From an uncultured Pseudomonadales bacterium (lineage in GTDB: Bacteria; Pseudomonadota; Gammaproteobacteria; Pseudomonadales; Cellvibrionaceae), in NCBI GenBank assembly GCA_947488935.1, contig CANLBN010000001.1, positions 744,001-808,000 on the forward strand: a stretch of 64,000 nucleotides of DNA. The letters run 5' to 3'. The position numbers and the translations under genes were made by a program. Positions 46,218 through 55,522 of the stretch are shown here, piece by piece; positions within the stretch are counted from its first letter, which is position 1, and each line of letters starts with the position of its first letter. The notes beneath the pieces are model-generated. The model did not search any database, was not told the origin of the DNA, and saw only the letters and a program-made list of their open reading frames with translations.

Positions 46218-47639
46218 TTAATCAATTTTTTGCAAAAGAGTCTTAGCGATATTTCCTATTTTTTCCACCGCGCCTCGAATATCATCGTTGGGTGCTTGTG
46301 AGTAATTGAGTCGCAAGCAATGTTGATATTTTTCAGATGCCGTAAATAATACCCCGGGTGCAATACTAATATTCTCGCCAGCGAGTTTTTCATTAAGCTC
46401 GATACTTTGTATGCTTTCGGGTAGTTCTACCCACAGAAGAAACCCCCCTTGGGGATAAGACATTTTTGTTCCTTCCGGAAAATACTTTTTTACCCAATCA
46501 ATCATGGTGTCTCTGGATTTTAAATACTGTGCTCGTGCCTTCCGAAGGTGGCGCTCATAATGTCCTTGTGCAATAAAGTCTGCGATGGCTCGAGGTTGTA
46601 ATACAGAGCCACAAGCGGTGGAGACATATTTCATTTGCTTAACTCGCTGCATGTAGCGCCCAGGTGCGCACCAGCCAGTCCTATATGCCGGTGATATGGT
46701 TTTAGAAAATGATGAACAGTAAATCACTCGTCCTTCGGTATCGTAAGATTTAATACTGCGTGATCTGGGCTGAGTGTACGAGAGGTCGCCATAAATATCG
46801 TCTTCAATAATGGCAATATTGTAGCGATTAGCCAATACAATGAGGCGAGCTTTGTGTTCATTAGGCATGGTATAGCCCAAAGGGTTATTGCAGCTTGGGG
46901 TTAACTGGACTGCTTTTATTGGCCATTGTTCGGCGGCTAGCTCAAGCGCTTCTAGGCTAATCCCTGTCTCTGGGTGTGTGGGTATCTCTAATGCTTTAAG
47001 GCCTATTGCTTGTATCGTTTGCATCGAACCATAAAAGCTAGGGGAATCTATCGCTACAATATCACCTGCATCGGCAACCGAGCGCATACTACAAGATAAT
47101 GCTTCTTGGCAGCCGGTAGTGACAAGAATTTCGTCGGGGTGGAGGTTGCAGCCAGAATCTATCATCAAGCGGCTTATTTGATCTCTGAGGCGTTTAGAGC
47201 CTTGTAGAGAGTCATAGGTAAAATTGGTGATTTCTCGATGTGTACTGATATTCGCCGTTATTTTTGATAGCGGTTTGAGTGTGCTCATGCCTACATCGGG
47301 GGTGCCTCGACCTAAAACAATATCGTTATCTTGCTCGTGGTTGTAGAGCATTTTAAGGATTAAATCCCATTGCGAGACTTCTAGAGGCTCCTTACTGGGG
47401 CGACTAATACTTGGCATTGCAGGAGATCTTTGCGGGGCTAGCACATAGTAGCCCGATTTTGGGCGTGCCTCAGCGACTTGCTTGGTTTCTAGCAGGCGAT
47501 ATGCTTCTTGCACTGTAGAAATACTCACCTGGTGTTCGCTACTCATTTGTCGAATAGAGGGCAGTTTATCGCCAGGCTGAAAATATCCCTTCTCGATTTT
47601 ATAGTTAATCAGTTGTGCTATTTCTTCGTAAAGTTTCAT
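46218..47639 (-). CDS. MocR/PdxR-type transcriptional regulator (GntR-aminotransferase fusion)
   Basis: Residues 1-75 form a GntR winged helix (KLYEEIAQLINYKIEKGYF, PGDKLPSIRQMS, VSISTVQEAYRLLE). The rest is a class I aminotransferase-like PLP domain with TTGCQEALSCSMRSVADAGD, QLTPSCNNPLGYTMP, EDDIYGDL and SSFSKTISPAYRTGW, where the lysine holds PLP. MocR regulators sense PLP or amino compounds. I start it at ATG 47639, where the winged helix begins. It is divergent from a DUF1127 gene; three GTACAG motifs lie between them and are likely its operator. Confidence 0.88.
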   Translation of the reverse strand: MKLYEEIAQLINYKIEKGYFQPGDKLPSIRQMSSEHQVSISTVQEAYRLLETKQVAEARPKSGYYVLAPQRSPAMPSISRPSKEPLEVSQWDLILKMLYNHEQDNDIVLGRGTPDVGMSTLKPLSKITANISTHREITNFTYDSLQGSKRLRDQISRLMIDSGCNLHPDEILVTTGCQEALSCSMRSVADAGDIVAIDSPSFYGSMQTIQAIGLKALEIPTHPETGISLEALELAAEQWPIKAVQLTPSCNNPLGYTMPNEHKARLIVLANRYNIAIIEDDIYGDLSYTQPRSRSIKSYDTEGRVIYCSSFSKTISPAYRTGWCAPGRYMQRVKQMKYVSTACGSVLQPRAIADFIAQGHYERHLRKARAQYLKSRDTMIDWVKKYFPEGTKMSYPQGGFLLWVELPESIQSIELNEKLAGENISIAPGVLFTASEKYQHCLRLNYSQAPNDDIRGAVEKIGNIAKTLLQKID

Positions 47640-47686
47640 GATTATTATCGATAATAAGACTTTTTCTATCAAATAGAATAAAAGCG

Positions 47687-47738
47687 GTACAGTTTTGGTG
47701 TTAAAAACCAGTACAGTATAGAATGAAATAATCTGTAC
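47687..47738. promoter_or_regulatory. Repeated GTACAG motifs between the MocR regulator and DUF1127 genes
   Basis: GTACAG occurs at 47687-47692 and 47711-47716 as direct repeats 24 bases apart, and in inverted form (CTGTAC) at 47733-47738. Two direct repeats plus one inverted repeat near a divergent start is a known layout for MocR-family operators. The role here is inferred from position. Confidence 0.6.
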
Positions 47739-47843
47739 TGCTATAAATAAATTAATTCTGAATCTGTAATGGTTTTTGGTCTTTGCGTACTATAACAACC
47801 ATCGAAAGTATTCACTGTAAAGCACTAATTTAGGAGTGTAATC

Positions 47844-48077
47844 ATGCAACACAATCAAGGCTTCATGGCTAACCAATACACGCTCTTATCAACTGATACA
47901 GTACAGCCTTCTACATTAGGTTGGCACGATCAAATGGGGCAACGTATTGCTTTATATAGTAGCTGTTTTGGTAATCGTAAAAAGTTAAGTCCATTGAGTG
48001 ATCTACAATTACGCGATATCGGTGCCCCTGTAAATAGCGTAAAACCTGAGAGCGCAAAGCGTTTTTGGTTATTCTAG
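47844..48077 (+). CDS. DUF1127-like small protein
   Basis: A 77-residue protein whose C-terminal half, RKKLSPLSDLQLRDIGAPVN, followed by FWLF, matches the DUF1127 (YjiS-like) pattern of LSDxxLxDIG. DUF1127 proteins are small, arginine-rich and often RNA-linked or metabolically regulatory. The divergent MocR regulator is a frequent neighbour of such genes and probably controls this one. TAGGAGTG precedes the ATG. A terminator hairpin follows at 48093. Confidence 0.8.
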   Translation: MQHNQGFMANQYTLLSTDTVQPSTLGWHDQMGQRIALYSSCFGNRKKLSPLSDLQLRDIGAPVNSVKPESAKRFWLF

Positions 48078-48092
48078 AAAAGAACCTCTGTT

Positions 48093-48133
48093 GAACAGGG
48101 CTAGGTATCCCTATCTAGTTCTGTTCTATTTTT
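48093..48133 (+). terminator. Intrinsic terminator after the DUF1127 gene
   Basis: GAACAG..CTAG (48093-48104) pairs with CTAG..CTGTTC (48115-48126), with a 2x2 internal loop, followed by TATTTTTAATT. It lies 16 bases after the stop codon. Confidence 0.75.
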
Positions 48134-48423
48134 AATTCCCCCCCCCCCTTTCTTCCTAAATGCCCTTTTTAGGGTGTTTATCGACTCATTCTCTTAGGTA
48201 TTCACTTTTAATGAATATTCTTAAGTGATCATTTGTTATATCTGTAAATATTGTTTAATTGTTGCTTCTCTCCACTTATTAAAAGCGTTAAATTCATGTA
48301 ATTGAGCGGGATGACTGTGATGTGCAGACAGTACAAACCAGCCCAACTGTGTTAAATTAGATCAACAAATAGGCGTTTTATACATAAATTAGAGACTGTG
48401 AAAATTTTCTAGGTTTCTTCGTA
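48134..48423. other. Intergenic region with C11 homopolymer tract
   Basis: The spacer before the PAS-GGDEF-EAL gene contains 11 consecutive cytosines at 48138-48148, followed by TTTCTTCC. The remainder is AT-rich and must contain the promoter of the downstream gene. I see no small gene. Confidence 0.7.
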
Positions 48424-50502
48424 GTGAGTTGGGAACTAGTGGCAATTAAAAGAGACAATTTTTCTAACGCAGAGCTTTTTAATATTCTAAACAATGCCTA
48501 TGTTGGTATGTGCATTTCAAGCCTGACTGGTAAATTTGAATACGTTAATACTGCCATGAAGAATATGCTCGGATATACCGAGAGTGAAATTTATCATCCA
48601 GATATTATTGTGACGCACCCAGAAGATCTGATCTTAAACAGACAGATACGCACAGCGCTCATTAATAATCCCGATAAACCTATTATGATGGACAAGCGTT
48701 ATCTACATAAAGATGGCCGTACCATTTATGGCTTTGTGTCTGTGAGATTATTGAGAAGTGATAGCGGTGCGCCTGATAGATTCGTCAGTCAGATAATTGA
48801 TATTGGTTATCGTAAAGAGGTAGAAAAATCTGCTGAACTATTTCGTACGATGATGAATGCCTCTCGTGACGCAATGTTTATTATTCATCCTGATACAGGT
48901 CAACTGCTTGATGTGAATGTTGAGGCAAGTAAAAGCCTTGGTTATACCTACGAAGAAGTGACTCGCCTTGAGATTAAGGATATTGTCCACTCCATGCAAG
49001 GCCGCTCGGGGATGAAAGCAAAATTACAAGAGATTAAAGATAAAAAGCATTTATTATTTATTAGCGAACATATTACTAAAACCGGTCATATTTTTCCTGT
49101 GGAAGTGCGAGTTAATTATCTGGATCGCGGTGAATCGGGGTATATTCTTGCGGTTGTACGAGATATTACCGAGCGTAAAAAGTCAGAGGCACTTATGTGG
49201 CAGCAGGCTAACTACGATACGCTCACGGGTCTGCCAAATCGCAATATGTTGCATGACCGCTTAGAGCAAGCCCTGAAAAAAGCGCAAAGAGAAAAACTTA
49301 AAATAGCAGTGCTCAGTTTAGATTTAGATAAGTTTAAAGAGGTTAATGATAGTTTTGGTCATGACGTTGGTGATCAGTTATTAAAGCAAGTGGGTGAGCG
49401 TATTCTTGCTTGTATTCGAGAAATCGATACTGTCTCGCGCCTAGGTGGTGATGAGTTCTGCATTGTTATTGAGAACGTCAATCAAGCTGTCAATATTAAT
49501 CGTATTGCCAATAGTATTTTGCAATCTATTAGCCGGCCATTTCTTTTAAGCGATCATAATATTTTTGTGTCGACAAGTATTGGTATTGCGTTTTACCCCG
49601 ACGATACTATAGACATTGATGATTTACTGAAAAACTCTGATCAGGCCATGTACTTTGCTAAAAATAAAGGGCGCAACTGCTTCCAGTACTATACCGATGA
49701 AATGCAAGAGCAAGCACTCTATAAAATGCATTTGAGCCGAGATTTACACAGTGCCATAGATCAAAACCAATTATTTATAGAATATCAGCCTATTATCGAT
49801 CTTAACGATGGTCTCATCTATAAAGCAGAGGCGCTTTTACGTTGGGATCACCCCCAACATGGCTTAGTCGACTCGAATGAATTTATCGCGTTGGCCGAAG
49901 AAAATGGCGCGATAACCTCTATTGGTGAATGGGTGTTCGCACAAGTGCTGGAGGCGCTGAAAACACTGTCATCGGCTTGCGATAGTGATTTTCAAATAAG
50001 CATCAATGCGTCTCCTTTACAGTTTAGGGAGAGTGAAAATTATATTGACCAGTGGCATGAGAAGCTGACAAATGCAGGTTTAAATACAGATGCCATTTTG
50101 ATAGAGATAGTCGAAAGCCTAGTTGTCGATGTTGATCAAGTGGTTCTCGACAAACTATTACTGTTTAGAGACCACGGTATTCCTGTCGCGCTCGATGATT
50201 TTGGTACAGGGTATTTTTCTCTATCGTCTTTGCAAAAACTAGATATAGATTACTTAAAGATTGATAAGTCTTTTGTCAAAGATTTGCAGCCAGGATCAAG
50301 CGAGGAAATTCTTTGTAGAGCAATGATATTGATGGCCCATACCCTAGGTTTAAAAGTCATTGCCGAGGGCGTTGAAAATCAATACCAGTATGATTTCTTG
50401 AAATCTATTAATTGCGATTACGCGCAAGGTTATTTTTTCTCTAAACCATTAGTCATCGGTCAATTTAAAAATATCTCTTATTTAAACTCCACTCATTTTT
50501 AG
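48424..50502 (+). CDS. PAS-PAS-GGDEF-EAL cyclic-di-GMP protein
   Basis: A 692-residue signalling protein with no membrane segment. Two PAS domains (about residues 15-135 and 140-255; the second ends with VVRDITERKKSE) are followed by a GGDEF domain with intact LGGDEF at about 340-345 and an EAL domain with AEALLRW (EAL at 469-471), DDFGTGYFSL and KIDKSFV. Both synthesis and breakdown of cyclic-di-GMP are therefore possible. A GTG start at 48424 is used. The last 21 bases overlap the convergent ytjB gene. Confidence 0.9.
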   Translation: MSWELVAIKRDNFSNAELFNILNNAYVGMCISSLTGKFEYVNTAMKNMLGYTESEIYHPDIIVTHPEDLILNRQIRTALINNPDKPIMMDKRYLHKDGRTIYGFVSVRLLRSDSGAPDRFVSQIIDIGYRKEVEKSAELFRTMMNASRDAMFIIHPDTGQLLDVNVEASKSLGYTYEEVTRLEIKDIVHSMQGRSGMKAKLQEIKDKKHLLFISEHITKTGHIFPVEVRVNYLDRGESGYILAVVRDITERKKSEALMWQQANYDTLTGLPNRNMLHDRLEQALKKAQREKLKIAVLSLDLDKFKEVNDSFGHDVGDQLLKQVGERILACIREIDTVSRLGGDEFCIVIENVNQAVNINRIANSILQSISRPFLLSDHNIFVSTSIGIAFYPDDTIDIDDLLKNSDQAMYFAKNKGRNCFQYYTDEMQEQALYKMHLSRDLHSAIDQNQLFIEYQPIIDLNDGLIYKAEALLRWDHPQHGLVDSNEFIALAEENGAITSIGEWVFAQVLEALKTLSSACDSDFQISINASPLQFRESENYIDQWHEKLTNAGLNTDAILIEIVESLVVDVDQVVLDKLLLFRDHGIPVALDDFGTGYFSLSSLQKLDIDYLKIDKSFVKDLQPGSSEEILCRAMILMAHTLGLKVIAEGVENQYQYDFLKSINCDYAQGYFFSKPLVIGQFKNISYLNSTHF

Positions 50503-51597
50503 TAGCTGCGATAGTTGATTAGATAATAATTTTTGGTGGTTTTCTGAAAAGCCTACAACCTTTTGAAAGGAGTGCTCGCCACTCTTTTCAAATGTCACCC
50601 TGTTCTCTAAAGTATTATCATCCAATAAATTGTTAATAAATATACTGTCCGGCTGATGTAGTTGTGAGAGTAGAGGAATGTCTGTTGATAGTGAGATGTC
50701 CTGCCGGTGGTTATATAAAACAGCCGAAAGCTTGATGAATAGTCGCTTCTCTTTTGCAAGCTCTAATAATAAATAAGCAGAACATATCGCATCAAACAAC
50801 AGCTTGTTTTTATCGTCCCTAGAGAATTTTAAAATGATCATGTTTTGGCTTAACGCAATTTTTTCACCAGAGTAGAGTGTTAAAATATGATTAAGTAAGC
50901 TATCTAGCGCTTTAAATTCTTTGTTTCTCGCCTGCGCGTTGAGATGTTTATATACTTTATCGAGTGTGTGAATATGTATTAATAAAAAGCCATCGGTAAG
51001 TAGAGGGGGAGTAATGATCTCAGTTTTGATGTTATCTTCTTGTATTGAATTTGTGGTGCTGGCTATGTTGGCCTTTTGCTCTCTGGAGATTAGGCGCATA
51101 AATAATAAGGGCGGCAAAGCAGCGCCTATGATAATGATTAAAAATAACCAGCTCTTAGACTGAAAATTAACATCGAGAGTGCTTGTTAAAGAGCCTAAGT
51201 GAGAGTCTTCTAATACAATCGGAGTTGTAAAGGAGTAATGTGATGCTAAAGGACGAGGGTTAATTTCTCCCGACTGAACGATCACCGTGTTGTTTATATC
51301 GTAAATAACAGTGTTAACAACATTTTTTTGCTGGCTGAGGCTTTGTAGGAGTGATTGCATACCAATGAGATCGCTATTAGCCATTGCTGTGGCGAGCTGC
51401 TTGGTCATGAGCTTATTGACAATTTCCCCGTGGTAGTTAATAAAACGTTGCTGTTGTTTATTGTTGTCGTAGTTAACTAACCATAAACCCATATAGCTTA
51501 CTAATAGGCAGGCAATCGCAGCGATTAGCGAGTATAAAATACTTTTATTTGCTAAGAAAAATGTTGTTGAGCGTAAGCCTTTTGGCAAAAGCATCAT
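50482..51597 (-). CDS. ytjB: AhpA/YtjB (Smp)-family membrane protein
   Basis: A 371-residue protein with an N-terminal membrane helix (about residues 20-42), a periplasmic segment with QLATAMANSDLIGMQSLLQ, a second helix (about 150-168, WLFLIIIIGAALPPLLFM), and a cytoplasmic C-terminal domain. In E. coli ytjB (smp) is divergently transcribed from serB, exactly as here, and the helix-periplasm-helix layout agrees. Its function is poorly known; Legionella and Pseudomonas relatives are called AhpA. Its 3' end overlaps the GGDEF-EAL gene by 21 bases. Confidence 0.8.
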   Translation of the reverse strand: MMLLPKGLRSTTFFLANKSILYSLIAAIACLLVSYMGLWLVNYDNNKQQQRFINYHGEIVNKLMTKQLATAMANSDLIGMQSLLQSLSQQKNVVNTVIYDINNTVIVQSGEINPRPLASHYSFTTPIVLEDSHLGSLTSTLDVNFQSKSWLFLIIIIGAALPPLLFMRLISREQKANIASTTNSIQEDNIKTEIITPPLLTDGFLLIHIHTLDKVYKHLNAQARNKEFKALDSLLNHILTLYSGEKIALSQNMIILKFSRDDKNKLLFDAICSAYLLLELAKEKRLFIKLSAVLYNHRQDISLSTDIPLLSQLHQPDSIFINNLLDDNTLENRVTFEKSGEHSFQKVVGFSENHQKLLSNQLSQLLKMSGV

Positions 51598-51758
51598 AGA
51601 TTATCTCCAATAGCCGGCTATTTTAACGTAATCATCACTATTGCGCATATGTGTTTTTTGCAGTTTGCTTTCATCATATCTTTAATATGAGATATTGCTT
51701 TAGCTCTAGGAGTGATACTTGTTAAACTATCTGCTTATTAATTATATGTATCGTGACA

Positions 51759-53051
51759 ATGAATAACGAGTGTTTGATTCCTGCTACCTCTTTGGGGTCT
51801 TTATTTTTTTCTTTTTCTAAAGCCGTACCTTCCAATGAGGGCAGTGATAGTCTTATCGAATCGACTAAATTACTATCACTACTGCTTAATAGTTTGACTG
51901 TCAGAGGTATTAAAGTTATCGATATTCAGAAGATGACTATCGATAACGCCTGTGTGCTTCAAGTGCTATTAGGCCATGCCAATGGTCCATTCTCTGATCA
52001 AGAGCTCGAATCTTTAATTGTACAGGTGAGACAAAGCCTTTGTGATCCTGAGTATAAAATACTGGCGCATTATAGGAGTATGGAGGTAGTGCAGCCAGTA
52101 GAGCCTTTTGTTATTACGCTAATAGGAGAAGATATCGCGGCTGATTTTGTCTCATCTGTTGTGGAGGTGTTGCACAATAACCATGGTTTGCTTTGCTCGA
52201 TAGAATCGTTAAATGATGATGTGTTCATGTCGACCTCCATTCAAAGTAATGAGCATATGCCGCTTGCCTATGAGCTCTCGATTCTGGTGAGTGACCGTAA
52301 GTGTTTAACAGACCTAAAGGCTTGCCTACTTGAATTGGCGGCCGAAAATCGTGTTGATATGGCGATTCAGCCGGACAATATATTGCGCAAGCAAAAAAGG
52401 CTTGCCTGTTTTGATATGGATTCAACCTTGATTCAGGCAGAGGTTATTGATGAGTTGGCAAAAGAGGCGGGCGTAGGTCAGCAGGTCGCCGAAATCACCG
52501 AATCTGCCATGCAGGGAAACCTTAACTTCAATCAAAGCTTTATTAAACGTATGTCGCTACTGGAGGGCCTCGATGAATCAGTGCTTGAAAAAGTAGCAGA
52601 ACGTTTGGTGTTATCCGATGGAGTAGAGACATTATTTGCTAGCTTAAATCGCCTAGGCTATAAAACAGCGATATTATCCGGTGGTTTTGATTACTTTGGT
52701 CGATTTTTGCAAAAGAAATTGGGCATTGATTATGTTTATGCTAACGAACTAGATATTGCAGAAGGTAAAGTTACTGGAAAAGTGAGTAGTGAAATTGTTA
52801 ATGGCGATAAAAAAGCAGAACTGTTAAAAATGATTGCGGCAAAAGAAAATATAGCGCTGGATCAGGTGATTGCAGTCGGTGATGGGGCCAATGATTTGCC
52901 AATGCTAGCAGTAGCGGGTCTTGGGGTTGCCTATAAAGCCAAACCCTTGGTTAAAGAATCTGCCGAGCACTCTATTAACTATGTTGGCTTAGATGGCTTG
53001 CTATATATGTTGGGGTTAAGAACCCAACATATAAGATCCCTTTTACAGTAA
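51759..53051 (+). CDS. serB: Phosphoserine phosphatase
   Basis: SerB removes phosphate from O-phosphoserine in the last step of serine synthesis. The protein (430 residues from ATG 51759; a GTG at 51753 is possible) has an N-terminal ACT-like regulatory region of about 200 residues, then a HAD phosphatase with the nucleophile in CFDMDSTLIQAEVIDELA (D219), LSGGFDYF, and VGDGANDLPMLAVAGLGVAY. The ACT-HAD layout is as in pseudomonads. Flanked by ytjB and fimX, which reproduces the P. aeruginosa order. Confidence 0.95.
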   Translation: MNNECLIPATSLGSLFFSFSKAVPSNEGSDSLIESTKLLSLLLNSLTVRGIKVIDIQKMTIDNACVLQVLLGHANGPFSDQELESLIVQVRQSLCDPEYKILAHYRSMEVVQPVEPFVITLIGEDIAADFVSSVVEVLHNNHGLLCSIESLNDDVFMSTSIQSNEHMPLAYELSILVSDRKCLTDLKACLLELAAENRVDMAIQPDNILRKQKRLACFDMDSTLIQAEVIDELAKEAGVGQQVAEITESAMQGNLNFNQSFIKRMSLLEGLDESVLEKVAERLVLSDGVETLFASLNRLGYKTAILSGGFDYFGRFLQKKLGIDYVYANELDIAEGKVTGKVSSEIVNGDKKAELLKMIAAKENIALDQVIAVGDGANDLPMLAVAGLGVAYKAKPLVKESAEHSINYVGLDGLLYMLGLRTQHIRSLLQ

Positions 53052-53107
53052 GCTAGTTAAGATAAGCCAGTTCTCTAAATCGGTTACTCTGACTATTAGA
53101 GCAGATT

Positions 53108-55201
53108 CTATGCCCCTTCGGCTGAAAATTCGTAATCCATAGCAGCGCTAGGTGGTTGCAAGTAGTGGCCTTGAATACAGTGGGCGCCCATCTGCCAGAG
53201 TTTTGAAATAATGTTGGCATTTTCAACGAGAGGGATGGTTGTTATTTTATTTTGCTTATGTAGCTCTTTTAGTAAGTTTTCTAACGCTTCTTTATTCTCC
53301 GAATTTTCTTGCAGCTCCATAGAGAATGAACCATCAATTTTTATATGGTCAACATCAATGTGTTCAAGCAGTGATAAAGGTTCAAGCGCGCAGCCAAATT
53401 GGTTAATACATAGCTCTATACCCATAGATGAGCAATCCCCAAAGAATTTTTTAGCCGCTGTTAGGTGTTGGGTGATTTCAGCTTCTTGTAGTTGAAAGAT
53501 AAGCGCTGCAGGATTAACTTTGGCTGCCTTAATAGCGACTTTTAACCAAGGAATAAAGGATTTGTCACAGAGAGTTTGATGGCTCAGCGTCGTAACTAAT
53601 TGTACCTTCGCGCCTTCGCGATTACTGAGGTGTTTGATGGTTTCTAATGTTACCCAGCGATCAATTTTTGAAATGGTGTTCATGCTGGCTGCTGCTTGCA
53701 TGAAGTGGCTAGGTGAAATCTCGTTAGATTCCTCATCAATCATTCTTAGTAATACTTCATAGCGCTCTGTTTCGTCGCCACGCAAACTAATGATAGGTTG
53801 AAATAGTAATTTAAATTTATCTTCTTTTAAGGCTTTTTGTAATGAGCTAATTAGTACAGTTTGATTATCTTCTGTTGGTTGGAAGAAGTTGGCACCATTA
53901 CCTAAGCCGTCATCTTTTTGTTTGCGCAGAGATAAAATAGCTTGGGTGGCTTCTTTGATAACCGATTGGGCATCGAGGCTAGTTTCATTAATGAGTGTAA
54001 TACCAATGCTCGCTGTCAATTTGAGTGTTTTGCTTTTTACCTCAAAGAAGTGTTCGCAAATATGTTCGGCAATAATATTTCCCGTATTGAGCAGCTTTTC
54101 TAAATGAACTTCATTGCTAATGACAGCAAAGACTCCATCGCTAATTTTGGCAATATAGTCCTCTTCGCTACAGTGCTTTTGAATGAACTCGGCTATGGTT
54201 GCTAAAACATCGTTGGCGCCATCGATACCGACAATGGACTCTACCTTTTCCTCAAACTTGTCAATATCGATATAGAAAAAGGCGTGGGATTTTTCTTGCT
54301 CTGAATCGGATTTGATTAATTGTGTTAGTTTGTTATGTAGTTGGGTCTTAGTAAATAGGCCGTTAGCTTCATCGCTCGTCTCGACGACATCCTGAGAGGG
54401 TGATGTTGCCGTCATGTCAGCGCTAATATTTTGCCCTTTAACAAATAATTGTATACAGGCTTCATCATCAAACTGGCTATGTTGCAGCTCTATGTTTAGG
54501 GGAATAGTTTCCCCTTTGGGGCTGTTTAAGTGACAACTTAGTGTATTGTCAGACTGGCAATCTCCCTTAAGAGAAAATTGTTTCAGGGTTTTTTTAATTT
54601 TATCTTGATCCTCGGAAACAGCAATATCCATTAACGGCACACAGTCCAGTTCATCGGGACCATCATGTCCGCACATATTACTAAAGGATTCGTTAGCATA
54701 AATAAACATGCCGTCTTGCATAAAAGCGATACCGTCTTTGGAGCGGTCGAGTAATTGTCGGTTAAGTTGCTCAATTTCCCGCGCTTTACGCTCAGCGTTA
54801 CGTGCATGTTTGCGTTGTTTTTTGTTCTCTAGCTCTCTATTGACTACAAGTAATAGATGTTGATCGTCGTCTAGCTCAACGACATCGCAAGCGCCTAGTT
54901 TTAAGCCATCAATAACAGGCCGTTTTTGATCGTCGTCACTCAGTAAAATGACAGGCAAGTCACTGTTATGTTTACGAATGGTACGAATGGCGTCTACGGG
55001 AGGTAGTGAATTAGTATTGTTGTCGGCAATAACTATGTCCCAGTTTTGCTCAGAAAGCGTTTTATTAAAGGCTTCTTCGGTATTTATATGCTGCGCTCGG
55101 CATGGGTTTCCTGAGTTTTGGAACATGCTTGTTAAACGTTGCGCCTCTTGCTGCGAGTCATTAATGATCAGTAGGCGAAAAGGAACGGTAGCAGAGCTCA
55201 T
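53108..55201 (-). CDS. fimX: FimX-like degenerate GGDEF-EAL protein (type IV pilus regulator)
   Basis: A 697-residue protein with a receiver-like domain (1-125), PAS (about 145-260), a degenerate GGDEF in which the signature is SDGVF (354-358), and a degenerate EAL with EVL (482-484) and conserved R486. P. aeruginosa FimX has the same layout, length (691) and EVL motif, and its gene lies next to serB as here. FimX lacks catalysis, binds cyclic-di-GMP with its EAL domain and promotes type IV pilus assembly at the pole. Binding here is predicted from the retained arginine and the DRW segment after it. Confidence 0.88.
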   Translation of the reverse strand: MSSATVPFRLLIINDSQQEAQRLTSMFQNSGNPCRAQHINTEEAFNKTLSEQNWDIVIADNNTNSLPPVDAIRTIRKHNSDLPVILLSDDDQKRPVIDGLKLGACDVVELDDDQHLLLVVNRELENKKQRKHARNAERKAREIEQLNRQLLDRSKDGIAFMQDGMFIYANESFSNMCGHDGPDELDCVPLMDIAVSEDQDKIKKTLKQFSLKGDCQSDNTLSCHLNSPKGETIPLNIELQHSQFDDEACIQLFVKGQNISADMTATSPSQDVVETSDEANGLFTKTQLHNKLTQLIKSDSEQEKSHAFFYIDIDKFEEKVESIVGIDGANDVLATIAEFIQKHCSEEDYIAKISDGVFAVISNEVHLEKLLNTGNIIAEHICEHFFEVKSKTLKLTASIGITLINETSLDAQSVIKEATQAILSLRKQKDDGLGNGANFFQPTEDNQTVLISSLQKALKEDKFKLLFQPIISLRGDETERYEVLLRMIDEESNEISPSHFMQAAASMNTISKIDRWVTLETIKHLSNREGAKVQLVTTLSHQTLCDKSFIPWLKVAIKAAKVNPAALIFQLQEAEITQHLTAAKKFFGDCSSMGIELCINQFGCALEPLSLLEHIDVDHIKIDGSFSMELQENSENKEALENLLKELHKQNKITTIPLVENANIISKLWQMGAHCIQGHYLQPPSAAMDYEFSAEGA

Positions 55202-55522
55202 AAGGTAATAATTCGTTGATGTGAAGGCGTGGTATCATACCTGCTTAATTCTATTGAAACTATATCGTGAACTAACAGGCGTTTTTTTTATGACTTGCGT
55301 CACATTTATTAGTTCATATGGGCAGCTTTATTAGTTGCTCATACTATAAATAGTTAGTCATTTAATTATAGCGCGTATTTAGGGGTATGGGTCGACTTTT
55401 ACGTAGAACTTTAGTGATAGTGGCCCCTACCTTAGACGTATACGCACATCTGGTCTGATTGGTCTGGCAGTCATTAATTATTTTGTGGGTGCCTCCTATA
55501 AGATAATAGTCGATATATTGTT
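55202..55522. other. Spacer upstream of fimX
   Basis: This 321-base AT-rich gap separates fimX from epmB, both leftward. It should contain the fimX promoter. A loosely repeated TTATTAGTT segment is visible at 55308 and 55329. I see no gene or clear terminator. Confidence 0.4.
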
